Shown: positions 55,131-64,000 of the stretch, piece by piece
How positions within the stretch are numbered: the first letter of the stretch is position 1
Layout of the letters: each line of letters begins with the position of its first letter
NCBI GenBank assembly: GCA_030549175.1
Contig: JAUKUA010000002.1
Span: 3,844,001-3,908,000 of the forward strand
Reading direction: 5' to 3'
DNA length: 64,000 nt
DNA from: Lasiosphaeris hirsuta
Taxonomy: Eukaryota; Ascomycota; Sordariomycetes; Sordariales; Lasiosphaeriaceae
Position numbers and translations under genes: made by a program
The notes under the pieces: model-generated
The model's database searches: none
The model's input: only the letters and a program-made list of their open reading frames with translations
What the model was told of the DNA's origin: nothing

Positions 55131-56879
55131 ATGTTCTCTTCAACTCCCACGCCCCCCGCGGCGTCAACCCCCGAGGCGGCCACGGTGGACGCCCCAGCCC
55201 CAGAAAGCGATGGATCGAAGCTCAAAACGTTCATCTCTATTTTGAGGAAGTGAGTGCCCGGAACGCCCTCGACAGCTTCAATGTCTGTCCGACTCCTGTA
55301 TCGGCGCTGCCCTGTAGAGCCTCGCCGGCCGAGAGTGGGTGATGCTGTCGGAGACGACCTATGATTCCCTTTTCCCCGGTGCACCGGGCTGGCTTTCGGG
55401 TTGCCATCCCGCTGTCAATATTGATCTTAGACTGACATGACTCTTCTAGGTTTATTGGCGTTGCAGATCTTGCTGCTGTCCGGTTCTCGCTCCCGTCTCA
55501 GCTCCTTGAGCCAACCCCCAATCTCGAATACTGGAATTATCTCGACTCCCCCAATGCATTCATCGCGATCGGCACCGCGGATGACCCCGTGGATCGCATG
55601 CTGGAGGTCTTGCGCTTTTGGTTTACCAAGGATTTGAAATATGCGAAGGGTAAACCCTGCAAACCATACAACTCTTGCCTTGGGGAGTTCTTTAGGGTAT
55701 GTTGGGACCTGCACAGGAAAAGAAAAAAAAAAAGCATATTCTGACAAGTCGGTCTCTTTTCGCAGTGTAACTGGGAAACCGAGGATGATGCACCCAGGAT
55801 TGACACCAAGGCCCTAAGAGAGGATGGCAGTCAGCCGACAAGTAGTGCGTCAAGCACCAAATCTGGAAAGCTTGCCGTCCGCTCTGGGCTTGGTTCCGGC
55901 GGTGCTCGCGCGGCATCAACCGTGTCCGTGCCACAGTCAGCATCGAATCCGACAAAACCAGTCCGGATTTCATATCTGACGGAGCAGACATCCCATCATC
56001 CACCAGTTAGCGCTTTCTACGTCGACTGCCCGGAAAAGGGTATCCATGCTAGGGGTTTCGATCAAATCACAGCCAAGTTCACCGGCACCTCGATCAAGGT
56101 GATGCCCGGCGAGCATAACTTGGGCATTTTCATCACGGTTGAGAGGCGGAACCATGAGACATATCAGCTAACACACCCTGCCGCACACCTGGGTGGCTTT
56201 TTCCGTGGAGCCTTGAGTGTGACAGTTGGGGACATGGCCTACATTACCTGCCCCGAAACTAAGCTGAAGGCAATCCTCCATTACTATGACGAGGGCTGGC
56301 TCGGCCGATCTACAAACAAAGTAGAGGGCATTATTTTCCGGTACGATCCGGAGAATGACGACAAGCTTCAAATCAGGGAGGTCCCCGAAGAAGATATCCT
56401 TGTGCGGCTGGGTGGTGCGTGGAAGGACAAGATCGTTTTCACACTAGGCTCCAGTCCTTTGGTAAGCGCAAAAATCAATGAGAATCCACCGAGCTGAATG
56501 GTGTTTTTTCTAACAAGGATAGAACTCGCACCCTCCTGAGGAGCAAACTACTATAATTGACATTGGGCCGCTCAATGTAGCGCCCAAGGTACTACCGCCC
56601 TTCGAGAAGCAGCTGCCACACGAGTCTCTACAGCTTTGGAACGAAGTAACCAAGGCGATCCATACGAAACAGTTTTCTCGTGCCACCACTGTCAAACAAG
56701 AGCTTGAAGAGAGCCAGAGAGAAAAGGCCCGTGAGCGCGAGAAGAACGGGGAAACGTGGAAACCTGTCTTTTTTGAGCAGATCACTGATAAGGGTGGTAA
56801 GCCCCTATTAACGGAGAAGGGTCGGGAGGTGCTCAAGAGGGCGCAAGTTGGGGAGTGGGATATGGATGGGATTCTCTGA
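55131..56879 (+). CDS. OSH6: oxysterol-binding-protein homologue, Osh6/7 type
   Basis: Four exons, 55131-55249, 55450-55696, 55766-56461 and 56523-56879, encode 472 aa; introns of 200, 69 and 61 nt end in YAG after CTGAC/CTAAC. It has only the lipid-binding ORD, without PH or ankyrin domains. The lid region is followed by FIGVADLAAVRFSLPSQL, LEYWNYLDSPN, then LRFWFTKDLKYAKGKPCKPYNSCLGEFFR and the family signature EQTSHHPPVSAFY. The overall match is nearest to yeast Osh6/Osh7, which exchange phosphatidylserine and PI4P between ER and plasma membrane. The exact lipid is inferred, not shown. The C-terminus (ETWKPVFFEQ) is complete. The start was chosen as the first in-frame ATG near the domain; the frame is open further upstream. 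Confidence 0.94.
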
Positions 56880-58438
56880 TGGGCTTTGGGAGTCCCTGGA
56901 GGTAGTTTCTCGGAACTGGGGCCAGAGCTGGCAGGTGCATGGACGGTGGTATTTTCACTTTGCAGACGTATCTGGTGCGGAATCTCGCAAAGTTGACTTG
57001 GCATAGGGGTGTGGTAGCGGTGTCGTTGCACGGGGTGACACTCACTGATTTGCATAGCAGTTGTGTTTTCTGTTTCATTTTCTTGGGACTTTGACTTCGC
57101 CATCACCACTTGCATACATGCTGATAGTTTCAGATCACCTTGGGAGCTGGACGACGCCGGTAACAGGGGTGTCACGTATAACTGCCAGGAGTTTCGCGCG
57201 ATTTTGAGAAGCGCATGTGCAGCCGTAGAGTTTAGAGGGTGGACAGATGTTGACAGGTTTCTATTGCGAACATACACTGAGCGAGGTCTAATAGAGGAGG
57301 TCTTTTCATCACGAAAGGTCTGCTGCTTGAGTTATTAGGGGTCATTTGGATCAGGTGAACTAGAGTGTAGGTGCGTATCTGAAATTCTACCTACACGCAA
57401 AAGGGGCTAGGAGGCAAGCTGTCCAACGGCGTAGTTATTTTGGTTGCCTTTGGCATTTTGGCACGACTTAATCTCGGCTTAGTGGGTGTCCTTGAGAACT
57501 GTCTACGGAGTAGCTCAACCAACAACATTGCGCCATTGATGGCTGAAAGACAACTTTCAAGCATGTAATTAGGTAAGAACTAGATGTATTGACATATTGT
57601 AATATTTTTTTTTTTTTTTTTTTTTTTTGGCTAATATAAATATGTGATCTTGAGGTCAAAGTGGGCGTGGACGCTGGTATTCCTTGGTTGGCCGAATTAA
57701 CATGGGAAACCCTGGGAGAGATCGAAGTTGAGCTGTGTGCCTGGGCACCTCAGTTTCAAGGCCTCGAAACATAGCGTAGGCAGCAGGCATTCATTCATCC
57801 CCCTGCCAAGAGCAGACCTTGAAAAAGTCCCAATTTGGTGACGGCGAACCACGCGGCAGGGTATGGGCGCTATCGTTATCCGTATCGTGCCATTCAATAG
57901 AACTTTTGAAGAACAAGCCAGAAAAGAGGCGGATTTCGTCCCACCTCGACCAGGTAAATTCCGAGACAAAGAACCGGGTTTTCTTTTACTGTTTCGCATT
58001 GCATCGACGTCCGGACGATTCCTCACTCGATAAGCCGGATTGAAGAAGTGGATTGATTGATTGCAAAATACCTTGACTGGGCCAACGGTCTGTCGCCTGA
58101 GATCCTTTGCGACGCGGCTGAGCGAGACCCCTAGGAACCCCTAGAACCAAACTTCTGGAGGGAGATTGGCTCCACGAATCCGCCGCGCGCACCGTGACCC
58201 TAACCGACCTCAACTTTCCAAACCCACCGATCATCGACCGACCGCTACTAAATCTCAAATCCCGAATCCTTACCCCCGACATTCTGCGCCGGTCCGGCCG
58301 AAGCCGAATTTCAGAAAATAACACATCAGCTCATTAATCGACCACTTTCTGCTCGACGCGTCGAGCCCGCCCACGGCGGCAGCAAACAGCAGCACTTAGT
58401 AATCTTTGGAACGTTTGGTACGACGATACCGGCACAAG
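56880..58438. other. 1.56 kb intergenic region Osh / VPS74
   Basis: It holds the Osh 3' region and the VPS74 promoter. It contains a (T)24 run at 57605-57628. Closer to VPS74 is a short direct repeat ACCCCTAG (58130-58145) and an ACCCTAACC half telobox near 58196. No gene was seen. Confidence 0.55.
57605..57628. repeat. (T)24 homopolymer
   Basis: Twenty-four T flanked by AT-rich sequence. On the minus strand it would be an A tail, so a retroposed fragment is possible, but no element is recognisable next to it. Confidence 0.9.
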
Positions 58439-59791
58439 ATGGCATCGACTACAACGTCAGGCTTGACGCGCCGCAGGGGAGCTGGAGGAGGCGGAGAGGG
58501 CGCCAACGGCGAGGGCGACAGCAGCAACGGCCCCAATCGATCGAGCTCATCCAATAACGTCAGGGATAGCCAGCCCGAGACGAGCTATGAGAGCACCGAG
58601 AATGGCCATAAAATTGCCTTTGACCCACGCGACATCAGCGAGAGTGCCGAGCGGAGCAAACAGCCCAAGCTGACCCTCATGGAGGAGGTACTGCTGCTTG
58701 GGCTCAAAGATAAGCAGGTTCGTTTGCTCTTTTGGTCGTTACCGCGTTCTTTTGCTCTTTTTATGGCGTCAATGCAGGCGCAGGCGGCCTTCTATCGCCC
58801 GTTCTCCCTCGTGTAGCATTGCACCGAATCTAACGCGCTGGACACAGGGATATCTCTCGTTCTGGAACGACAACATCTCGTATGCCCTGCGAGGTTGCAT
58901 CGTCCTCGAGCTGGCCTTCCGGGGGCGCATCAGCATGCAAAAGGACCCCTCCAGGCGGCGGTTCCCCCTGCCCGACCGGCTCATCGAAGTCATCGACGAC
59001 ACCCTGACCGGCGAGGTGCTGTTAGACGAGGCGCTGAAGATGATGAAGTCGAGCGAAAAGATGAGCGTCAGCTCGTGGATCGACTTGATGAGCGGTAGGC
59101 TCTTATCCCCATTCACTTCATGACATGTAGGCATGGTGCTGACCTAGGGAATTGGGACAACATAGGCGAGACCTGGAACCTGATGAAGATTGGGTACCAA
59201 CTAAAGCAGGTGCGCGAGCGCTTGGCAAAGGGCTTGGTGGACAAGGGCATCCTGCGCACCGAGAAGCGCAACTTCCTGCTCTTCGACATGGCGACGCACC
59301 CCGTTGTCGATAGCGGCGCCAAGGAGGAGATACGGCGCCGAGTGCGCAACGTGCTGACACAGCGCACCGTCGTGCTCAACGCTACCCAGTTCCTGCCCGA
59401 GAACCTCGAATTTCGTTACATACGGACTATCGCCATGGTGTGCGCAGCCTACGCGGCTAACGTCCTCGAGAATGCGCTGTCCACCCTTGGCCACGAGGCC
59501 CGCGAGCGCGCCTTCGCCCAGACCGATGAGCTCCTCGCTGAATATAGTCAATTTCCCTTTGGGAAAAAGGCGACCGGCAACGGGATTGGTGCGAATTTGC
59601 CGCAGGTTATTACTGATGTCAGTCTTTTTCCCTTCTCCTTGCCGTGCCCCCCCCCCCCCCCCATCGACTCTGACTCGGATACTGATGATATGAACGTATA
59701 GGAAGTCAACAAGTCAAAGGAGAAGGAACTCCAACTGGAGGTTGTAGCAGCCTGTCTGAGCGTCTTCACCCGTTTGGATTCTCTACTTTAA
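58439..59791 (+). CDS. VPS74: Golgi phosphoprotein 3 homologue Vps74
   Basis: Four exons, 58439-58717, 58848-59094, 59166-59617 and 59702-59791, encode 355 aa. The N-terminus is a Gly/Ser/Asn-rich disordered tail with basic TRRRG. The GOLPH3 domain follows: [44 protein letters not shown], joined across intron 1, then [17 protein letters not shown] and LTQRTVVLN. The Trp and Arg after GYLSFW are in the PI4P-binding surface of the family. Vps74 binds PI4P on Golgi membranes and retains glycosyltransferases through COPI, which links it to the Osh lipid-exchange gene upstream by pathway, though not by an operon. Intron 3 contains a C16 run. The last exon ([13 protein letters not shown]...) completes the C-terminus. 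Confidence 0.96.
59647..59662. repeat. (C)16 tract in VPS74 intron 3
   Basis: Sixteen consecutive C in the 84-nt third intron, a slippage-prone tract between the donor and the branch region. Confidence 0.9.
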
Positions 59792-61044
59792 GGGACTATG
59801 ACCACCTAACAGTTGTCCCTCATTTCTCCTCCATGCCGCACCATTCTCCCCCTCCCTTCCCGCTTCTCATCACCAACGGGGTACGATTCAAGACCTCGTT
59901 CCGTTGGCCAGCTAGTATGGCTACCGTCCTTTTTATGAGTGAGGTAGCAGCAATGAATTTTATCTGACTAGATGATATTTCCTGTCTGTTCTTTACCTAC
60001 CACGGGTCGGGTTTTCTAGGTTTGGTTCCTCTCTGTTCTTTTTTGACGGCGTCCCCACATCATCGGATCGGGTTCGGAGAGCTGGGGCTGAGCGATGTAC
60101 ATCGTAACGAATATCCCGAGCTCAAGGAGGCATGCCTTGACTACGAACAAAAATCAGAGGTTGAATGGTGGAAAACTTGGTACAGACGCAAAATCGGGGG
60201 GGTGGGAGGAATCATCGAAGGCATTCCATGGAAAAGTGGGTAGGGGAGGAAAAGAAGCCGCGGGCGTCGCTTTCGGGCTCGTTGGGAACTAGGAGATGTA
60301 CTAGGAGAAGGACAGGACATGAACGGTGGGGGAGCTGAAGGGGGAGGGACCAAGGGGCGGAAAGATGATGGGACGCCCCGAGTGTGTGTTGTAGTATTCT
60401 TTTTCGTTTCCCATCCCCCGGTCCTCCTCTCTTGGCCCCCCTCTTCGCAACCCTCACGCCAGATCACGTTCTCTCTCCTTTTCTAAATCTTGCTGGGAAA
60501 ATGATGCAAATGGGGGGAGTTCTTGTGTTTTCTTGAGCTGTTTCTGCTGCCGGGGGCTGTTGCTTTTTTTTGCCGTTGTTTTGTTGTTTTGTTGCAAACT
60601 AGGACGAGCCATGTCATCGGTCATGATACTTCTAATCCATCCCATCTATGATACTACACCGAAATGTCGTGACTGTTATGAGCGTGCTCGGGAGGGAGAG
60701 AATGGACCCAATGGCACGCGCCAAATGCATCAAATATCGCACAATAATAACGAGATTTGCTTGATTCGCTTAGATTATTCTCATGCCAGCATTTTCCACT
60801 ACCAAATGCCTAGAGGCCAAGGATGCTATCAAAATAGCATTCCAGGTCCTCGATATGTACGCGGGTATGTTAAGTAGGTTACCCTAGTTCATGTGTCCAG
60901 AGGTTATCAATCAACTCTAGACGACATCCTGCAGCGACATCTCAACTCGACGCAACATAAAACCACCACTGCTTTTTACAAGGCGCCCTCGTCCTTTTTG
61001 AACCCCCAGCTATGTATTCACATTCTCCTGGTATCTCTCACCCC
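59792..61044. other. 1.25 kb convergent region VPS74 / SURF6
   Basis: It holds the 3' regions of two converging genes. Short frames (for example 60533-60877 +) show no family resemblance. No gene is called. Confidence 0.5.
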
Positions 61045-62845
61045 TCACTTCTTCCCCCTAGGCGCACCAAACCCGCCGCCCTCAAAGCCGGGCCTATTTT
61101 TGGGCTTGGTGGGTCCAGCCTTTTTCTTGCCCTTGCCCTTGACACCCTTCCCGTCCTTGCGCTTCTGGATGTTCTCCTCGCGCTTGCGAGCCCTATCCTT
61201 CATGCCCTTCTCGACACCCTGGGCGCGCTCCTTCCACTGGCGCTCGCTCTTCTGCTTGCCCTTGTCCTTGCGCTTGATGGCCTTCTTGAGAAGCGCCTCG
61301 TTGTCGAGCACCTTCTCGCCCTCGGTGCGCCGGCGCGCCGCCAACCACGTCTCCTTCTCAAGCACCTCCTTGCGCTTGTCCTCCTCTAGGCCAGAGAGCC
61401 GCAGCTTTTGCGCCTCGAGCTTGGCGAGCGCCGTCTTGGGATCCGAGGGACCCTTCTTCTTATCGCTAGCCGTCTTTGCGTAGCTCAGGTCGTGCGACAT
61501 CTGGGTGCCATCTGAGAAGGCAAGGCGGCCAAAGGCGAAGTTGTTCGCGCTGCGGTCGTCGTCCGGATCATTAAAGATGGGGCTTAGTACACTCATTGGT
61601 GAGTTGCGCGAGCTGGCAAGGGTCTCCTCTCGCTTTTGATCTTCCTCCTCCTTGGCCTTTTGGCGCATCTCCCTCTTGTGTGCCCGACGCTGTAGTTGCT
61701 TCTCGCGGCGCGACTCGATCAGCTCTTGTCTGGTCCGGATCTGATTACCTTCCTCGTCGACGGCCTTGCGGTTTGCGCGCATAGCCTCGATCCTCTCCGC
61801 CAAACGAGCGCGAAGGTTCGTGGTATCGGCGGGTATCTTGATGTACCGAGGCTTTTCTGATGGAGGAATGGTGGATGAAACGGACGTTGTGGTGCTGGCG
61901 GCTTCGCCCGAGACGTTCTTGGCGGAGTTATCGAATATGGGTGATTGTGGTGTGGATTCTTCGGCTGACTCTGCTGATGCAACCTCCTCACCCCCCCCTA
62001 CTAGTCCGGACACGTCAAAGGGCACTATCTGGTCGTCTTGGTTGGCGTCGACCTCTGTGGATGGCTTGACTATGGGCCGCTTTTTCGTCGAGCTGACGGC
62101 TTCCGTCTCGTCTTCGGCCGGGGTTCCCTTAGCAGCCTTCGTCTTTTCCTTCTCCTCCTTCTTTAGCTTCTTAGCAAGCTTTCTTTCCTCCTTTGTGGCG
62201 ACCTTTTTGCTCGGGGTGGTGGCTTCCTTCTCTTCGGCGGCATCGACGTCGGCCTCGACCTCAGCTTCGGGATCAGCAACCTTAGGCTTTTTGGGTGTGC
62301 GTTCGACGTCGGCAGTGACGACCTTCTTCTTCTTCTGCCCCTCACCAGGCTTCTCCCTCTCGATGCCTTCGAGAAGGCTCTCGTCATCCTCCTCTTCCTC
62401 GTCCTCTTCACTCTCATCCTCAGCCTCCAGCTCCTTCAGCTTGCGCTTGTTGCGGGCCCGCTCCTCGAGGACCTCCTTTGCATTGCGGTTGAGCTCACTG
62501 TCGGGGTCAAGCTTGCCCCGCTTGGCAGCCTTGGCCTGATCCTTGGTCTGCTTTTTCTTCATCCATTGTTCCTGCGCGACGAGTCACCAGCGCAAGCGTT
62601 AGTCGCTGTTGATTTGTGGTATGCCGATGGCTTTGGGGAGTGGAGTGGAGCACATACGCTTTTCTCCTTCTCCTCGCCATAATACATCTTGGCTGGGATC
62701 AGCGACATAAGACCATCAAAGGCCTTTGCATGGTCGCGCAGGCGGTCCTGTATTGAGGTTCCAGCAGTCAGTGACGAAACGATATTGACATTTCTCCACA
62801 CCCAAGCTGGCGCCGGTTGCTCACCTGCAGGGTGGTTTCCGCCAT
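61045..62845 (-). CDS. RRP14: Surf6/Rrp14 ribosome-biogenesis protein
   Basis: Three minus-strand exons, 62845-62825, 62747-62658 and 62571-61045, encode 545 aa; exon 1 is 21 nt (MAETTLQ). The N-terminal RRP14 motif (DRLRDHAKAFDGLMSLIPAKMYYGE...SEQWMKKKQTK) is only restored after splicing both introns (77 and 86 nt). A long acidic/Lys-rich middle (about 70-280) precedes the SURF6 domain: RLAERIEAMRANRK, FGRLAFSDG, WLAARRRTEGEKVLDNEALLKKAIKRKDKGKQKSERQWKER, ending in a very basic GKGKKKAGPTKPKNRPGFEG. Rrp14/Surf6 is a nucleolar factor needed for early 40S and 60S assembly. Confidence 0.96.
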
Positions 62846-63663
62846 TTTTCTACGTTCTCTTTTTTGTTGCAGCTAGAATCGCCGGACTGGAGAACGGGTA
62901 TTGAGAAATCGGAGCAATGAAAAAGCCCAACGAGAGGTTGCGATCACGGAGCCGCGGGGTGAAACGAGTGAACGATTGGGCTGGTCGCAAGCCAAAAAGT
63001 CGGGAGCAGGCTCGAAGGAGGTTCGAGAAAAGGTGGCGGGCACCCACTTACTGGCGGATGAATTTTATCACCAGTGAATTTTTGGGCGGTGTGGAGTGCG
63101 CTCTGCCCCACACTTCCACCCATATTTGGATTCTGCCCAAGGCGGTGAGCTATGTTAAAGGCAGAACACCGCTCAGAGTCTTAGCGACAATAGGGGGACA
63201 ACCGCGATAAGATACACATATGACATGGTGATCGATAAGTGCACAATAGTGCGCCGCACAAGACAGACAATAGGCTATGAAGTCTAATAAAATACATGCA
63301 TCATAATAGTCATTTACATAGTGCGCACAAAATACAACCAGAAGGGCACCAAACAAAAGTGACGCAATAGGGGTATCTATCAGCCTATCTACGTATATAC
63401 AGCCAAACAACAATCCTTTTCCCCTCTTCATAACCCACAATGGGCGCCTTGCGTCGAAACCTCCAACCAACCAGTAATTACAAGCCAAATGGCCACTCCT
63501 TAAACGCCAGGCCCCCCATCGTTCGGTCTTACAAAACGATAAACAGTACCGCCAGCAAGCAATTGAGCCAAACGCCAGCCGCCATGCATTATCATATGCC
63601 ATCCATCCAACCGAAGCCCAAGGATCTTCATGTTGCTTTTCTTCGTGAAATCAGGATGACTGG
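62846..63663. other. intergenic region upstream of SURF6
   Basis: The left part is the SURF6 promoter and leader; the right part is the 3' region of the next minus-strand gene. No additional gene is called. Confidence 0.5.
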
Positions 63664-64000
63664 TCATGCATACACAAACCGAGACAGGTTCAAGGACCGT
63701 GTAGAAGGCCCGACCTCTTCAATCCCCTCAACATCGTTCTCCCCGTCACTCTCGGGAATGATCTGATCTTCGCTCCCTACAGAATTATTCAGAGCCTCCA
63801 CCTCCGCCAAATCCACTTTCGGCAGTGGAATGAGAGCTGGGTTGGACGGACGCGCTCCAAAATGGTTGCTCTCCCCGCTTGACTGCGGGCCCCGTGAGCT
63901 TGGTGGTATCGATCGACTCTTTTCTCGCTGCAACGCCTGGGCTCCGATACGCTGTAACGGCGTCAAGATCGAAGTAGCCCGGCTACTCTGCGGAGTTGCT
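63664..64000 (-). CDS. C-terminal part of an unidentified gene, runs off the window
   Basis: A minus-strand frame is open from the window edge to the stop at 63664 and gives about 111 residues, so this is the 3' end of a gene whose body lies beyond 64000. The visible part is Ser/Pro/Arg-rich (TPLQRIGAQALQREKSRSIPP) and then acidic (IIPESDGENDVEGIEEVG). That composition suggests a disordered C-terminus. It is not recognisable as a family from this piece alone. Confidence 0.6.
   Translation of the reverse strand, partial: ATPQSSRATSILTPLQRIGAQALQREKSRSIPPSSRGPQSSGESNHFGARPSNPALIPLPKVDLAEVEALNNSVGSEDQIIPESDGENDVEGIEEVGPSTRSLNLSRFVYA

Noticed and set aside
1..64000. CRISPR arrays, bacterial operons, phage or plasmid features
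   Set aside because: The window is eukaryotic with spliced genes; no regularly spaced repeats were found.

Overview
The window is nuclear DNA of a filamentous ascomycete. Genes carry short introns of about 50-250 bases with GTANGT/GTGAGT donors, CTAAC/CTGAC-type branch sites and YAG acceptors. Most products match conserved fungal housekeeping families, and one gene is a fungal NLR. Protein style and gene structure suggest Sordariomycetes, probably Sordariales and possibly Chaetomiaceae; this placement is inference. Gene models below were assembled by eye from frame, phase and splice signals, with no transcript data.

Left third (1-31.4 kb) is gene-dense. In order: an Ariadne-type RBR ubiquitin ligase (-) divergent from an FHA protein of the Pml1/SNIP1 type (+); a 2.2 kb gap; a six-exon NLR-like gene with a SesB-type alpha/beta hydrolase, an NB-ARC ATPase and a long disordered tail (+); a GGA clathrin adaptor (-) divergent from the rRNA-modifying enzyme Tsr3 (+); mitochondrial IF2 (-) divergent from a small membrane protein (+); a PDAP1/HASPP28 phosphoprotein (-); two lineage-specific hypothetical genes (25-27.6 kb); and an MFS sugar permease of the fucose/glucose type (-).

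Middle and right: eIF2A (-) at 31.4-33.6 kb is followed by about 10 kb with little coding. That stretch contains an intron-bearing tRNA gene and a cryptic, TATA-led, multi-exon small gene. A CP2/grainyhead-like transcription factor (-) sits at 43.5-46.3 kb, followed by a further 8.9 kb with no convincing gene. The right end carries an Osh6/7-type lipid-transfer protein (+), Vps74/GOLPH3 (+), the ribosome-biogenesis factor Surf6/Rrp14 (-) and the 3' end of an unidentified gene (-).

Functional themes: ribosome production and translation (Tsr3, Surf6, IF2mt, eIF2A, a tRNA), Golgi/endosome membrane traffic and PI4P lipid biology (GGA, Osh, Vps74), and one innate-immunity or heterokaryon-incompatibility type gene. 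These are not an operon; they are independent genes, several sharing divergent promoters. The most unusual items are the NLR gene, whose fourth intron is an in-frame coding-like stretch that could give a hydrolase-only product; the cryptic small gene at 36.8-37.6 kb; and the tRNA gene whose 5' end lies inside a perfect 15-bp tandem duplication.
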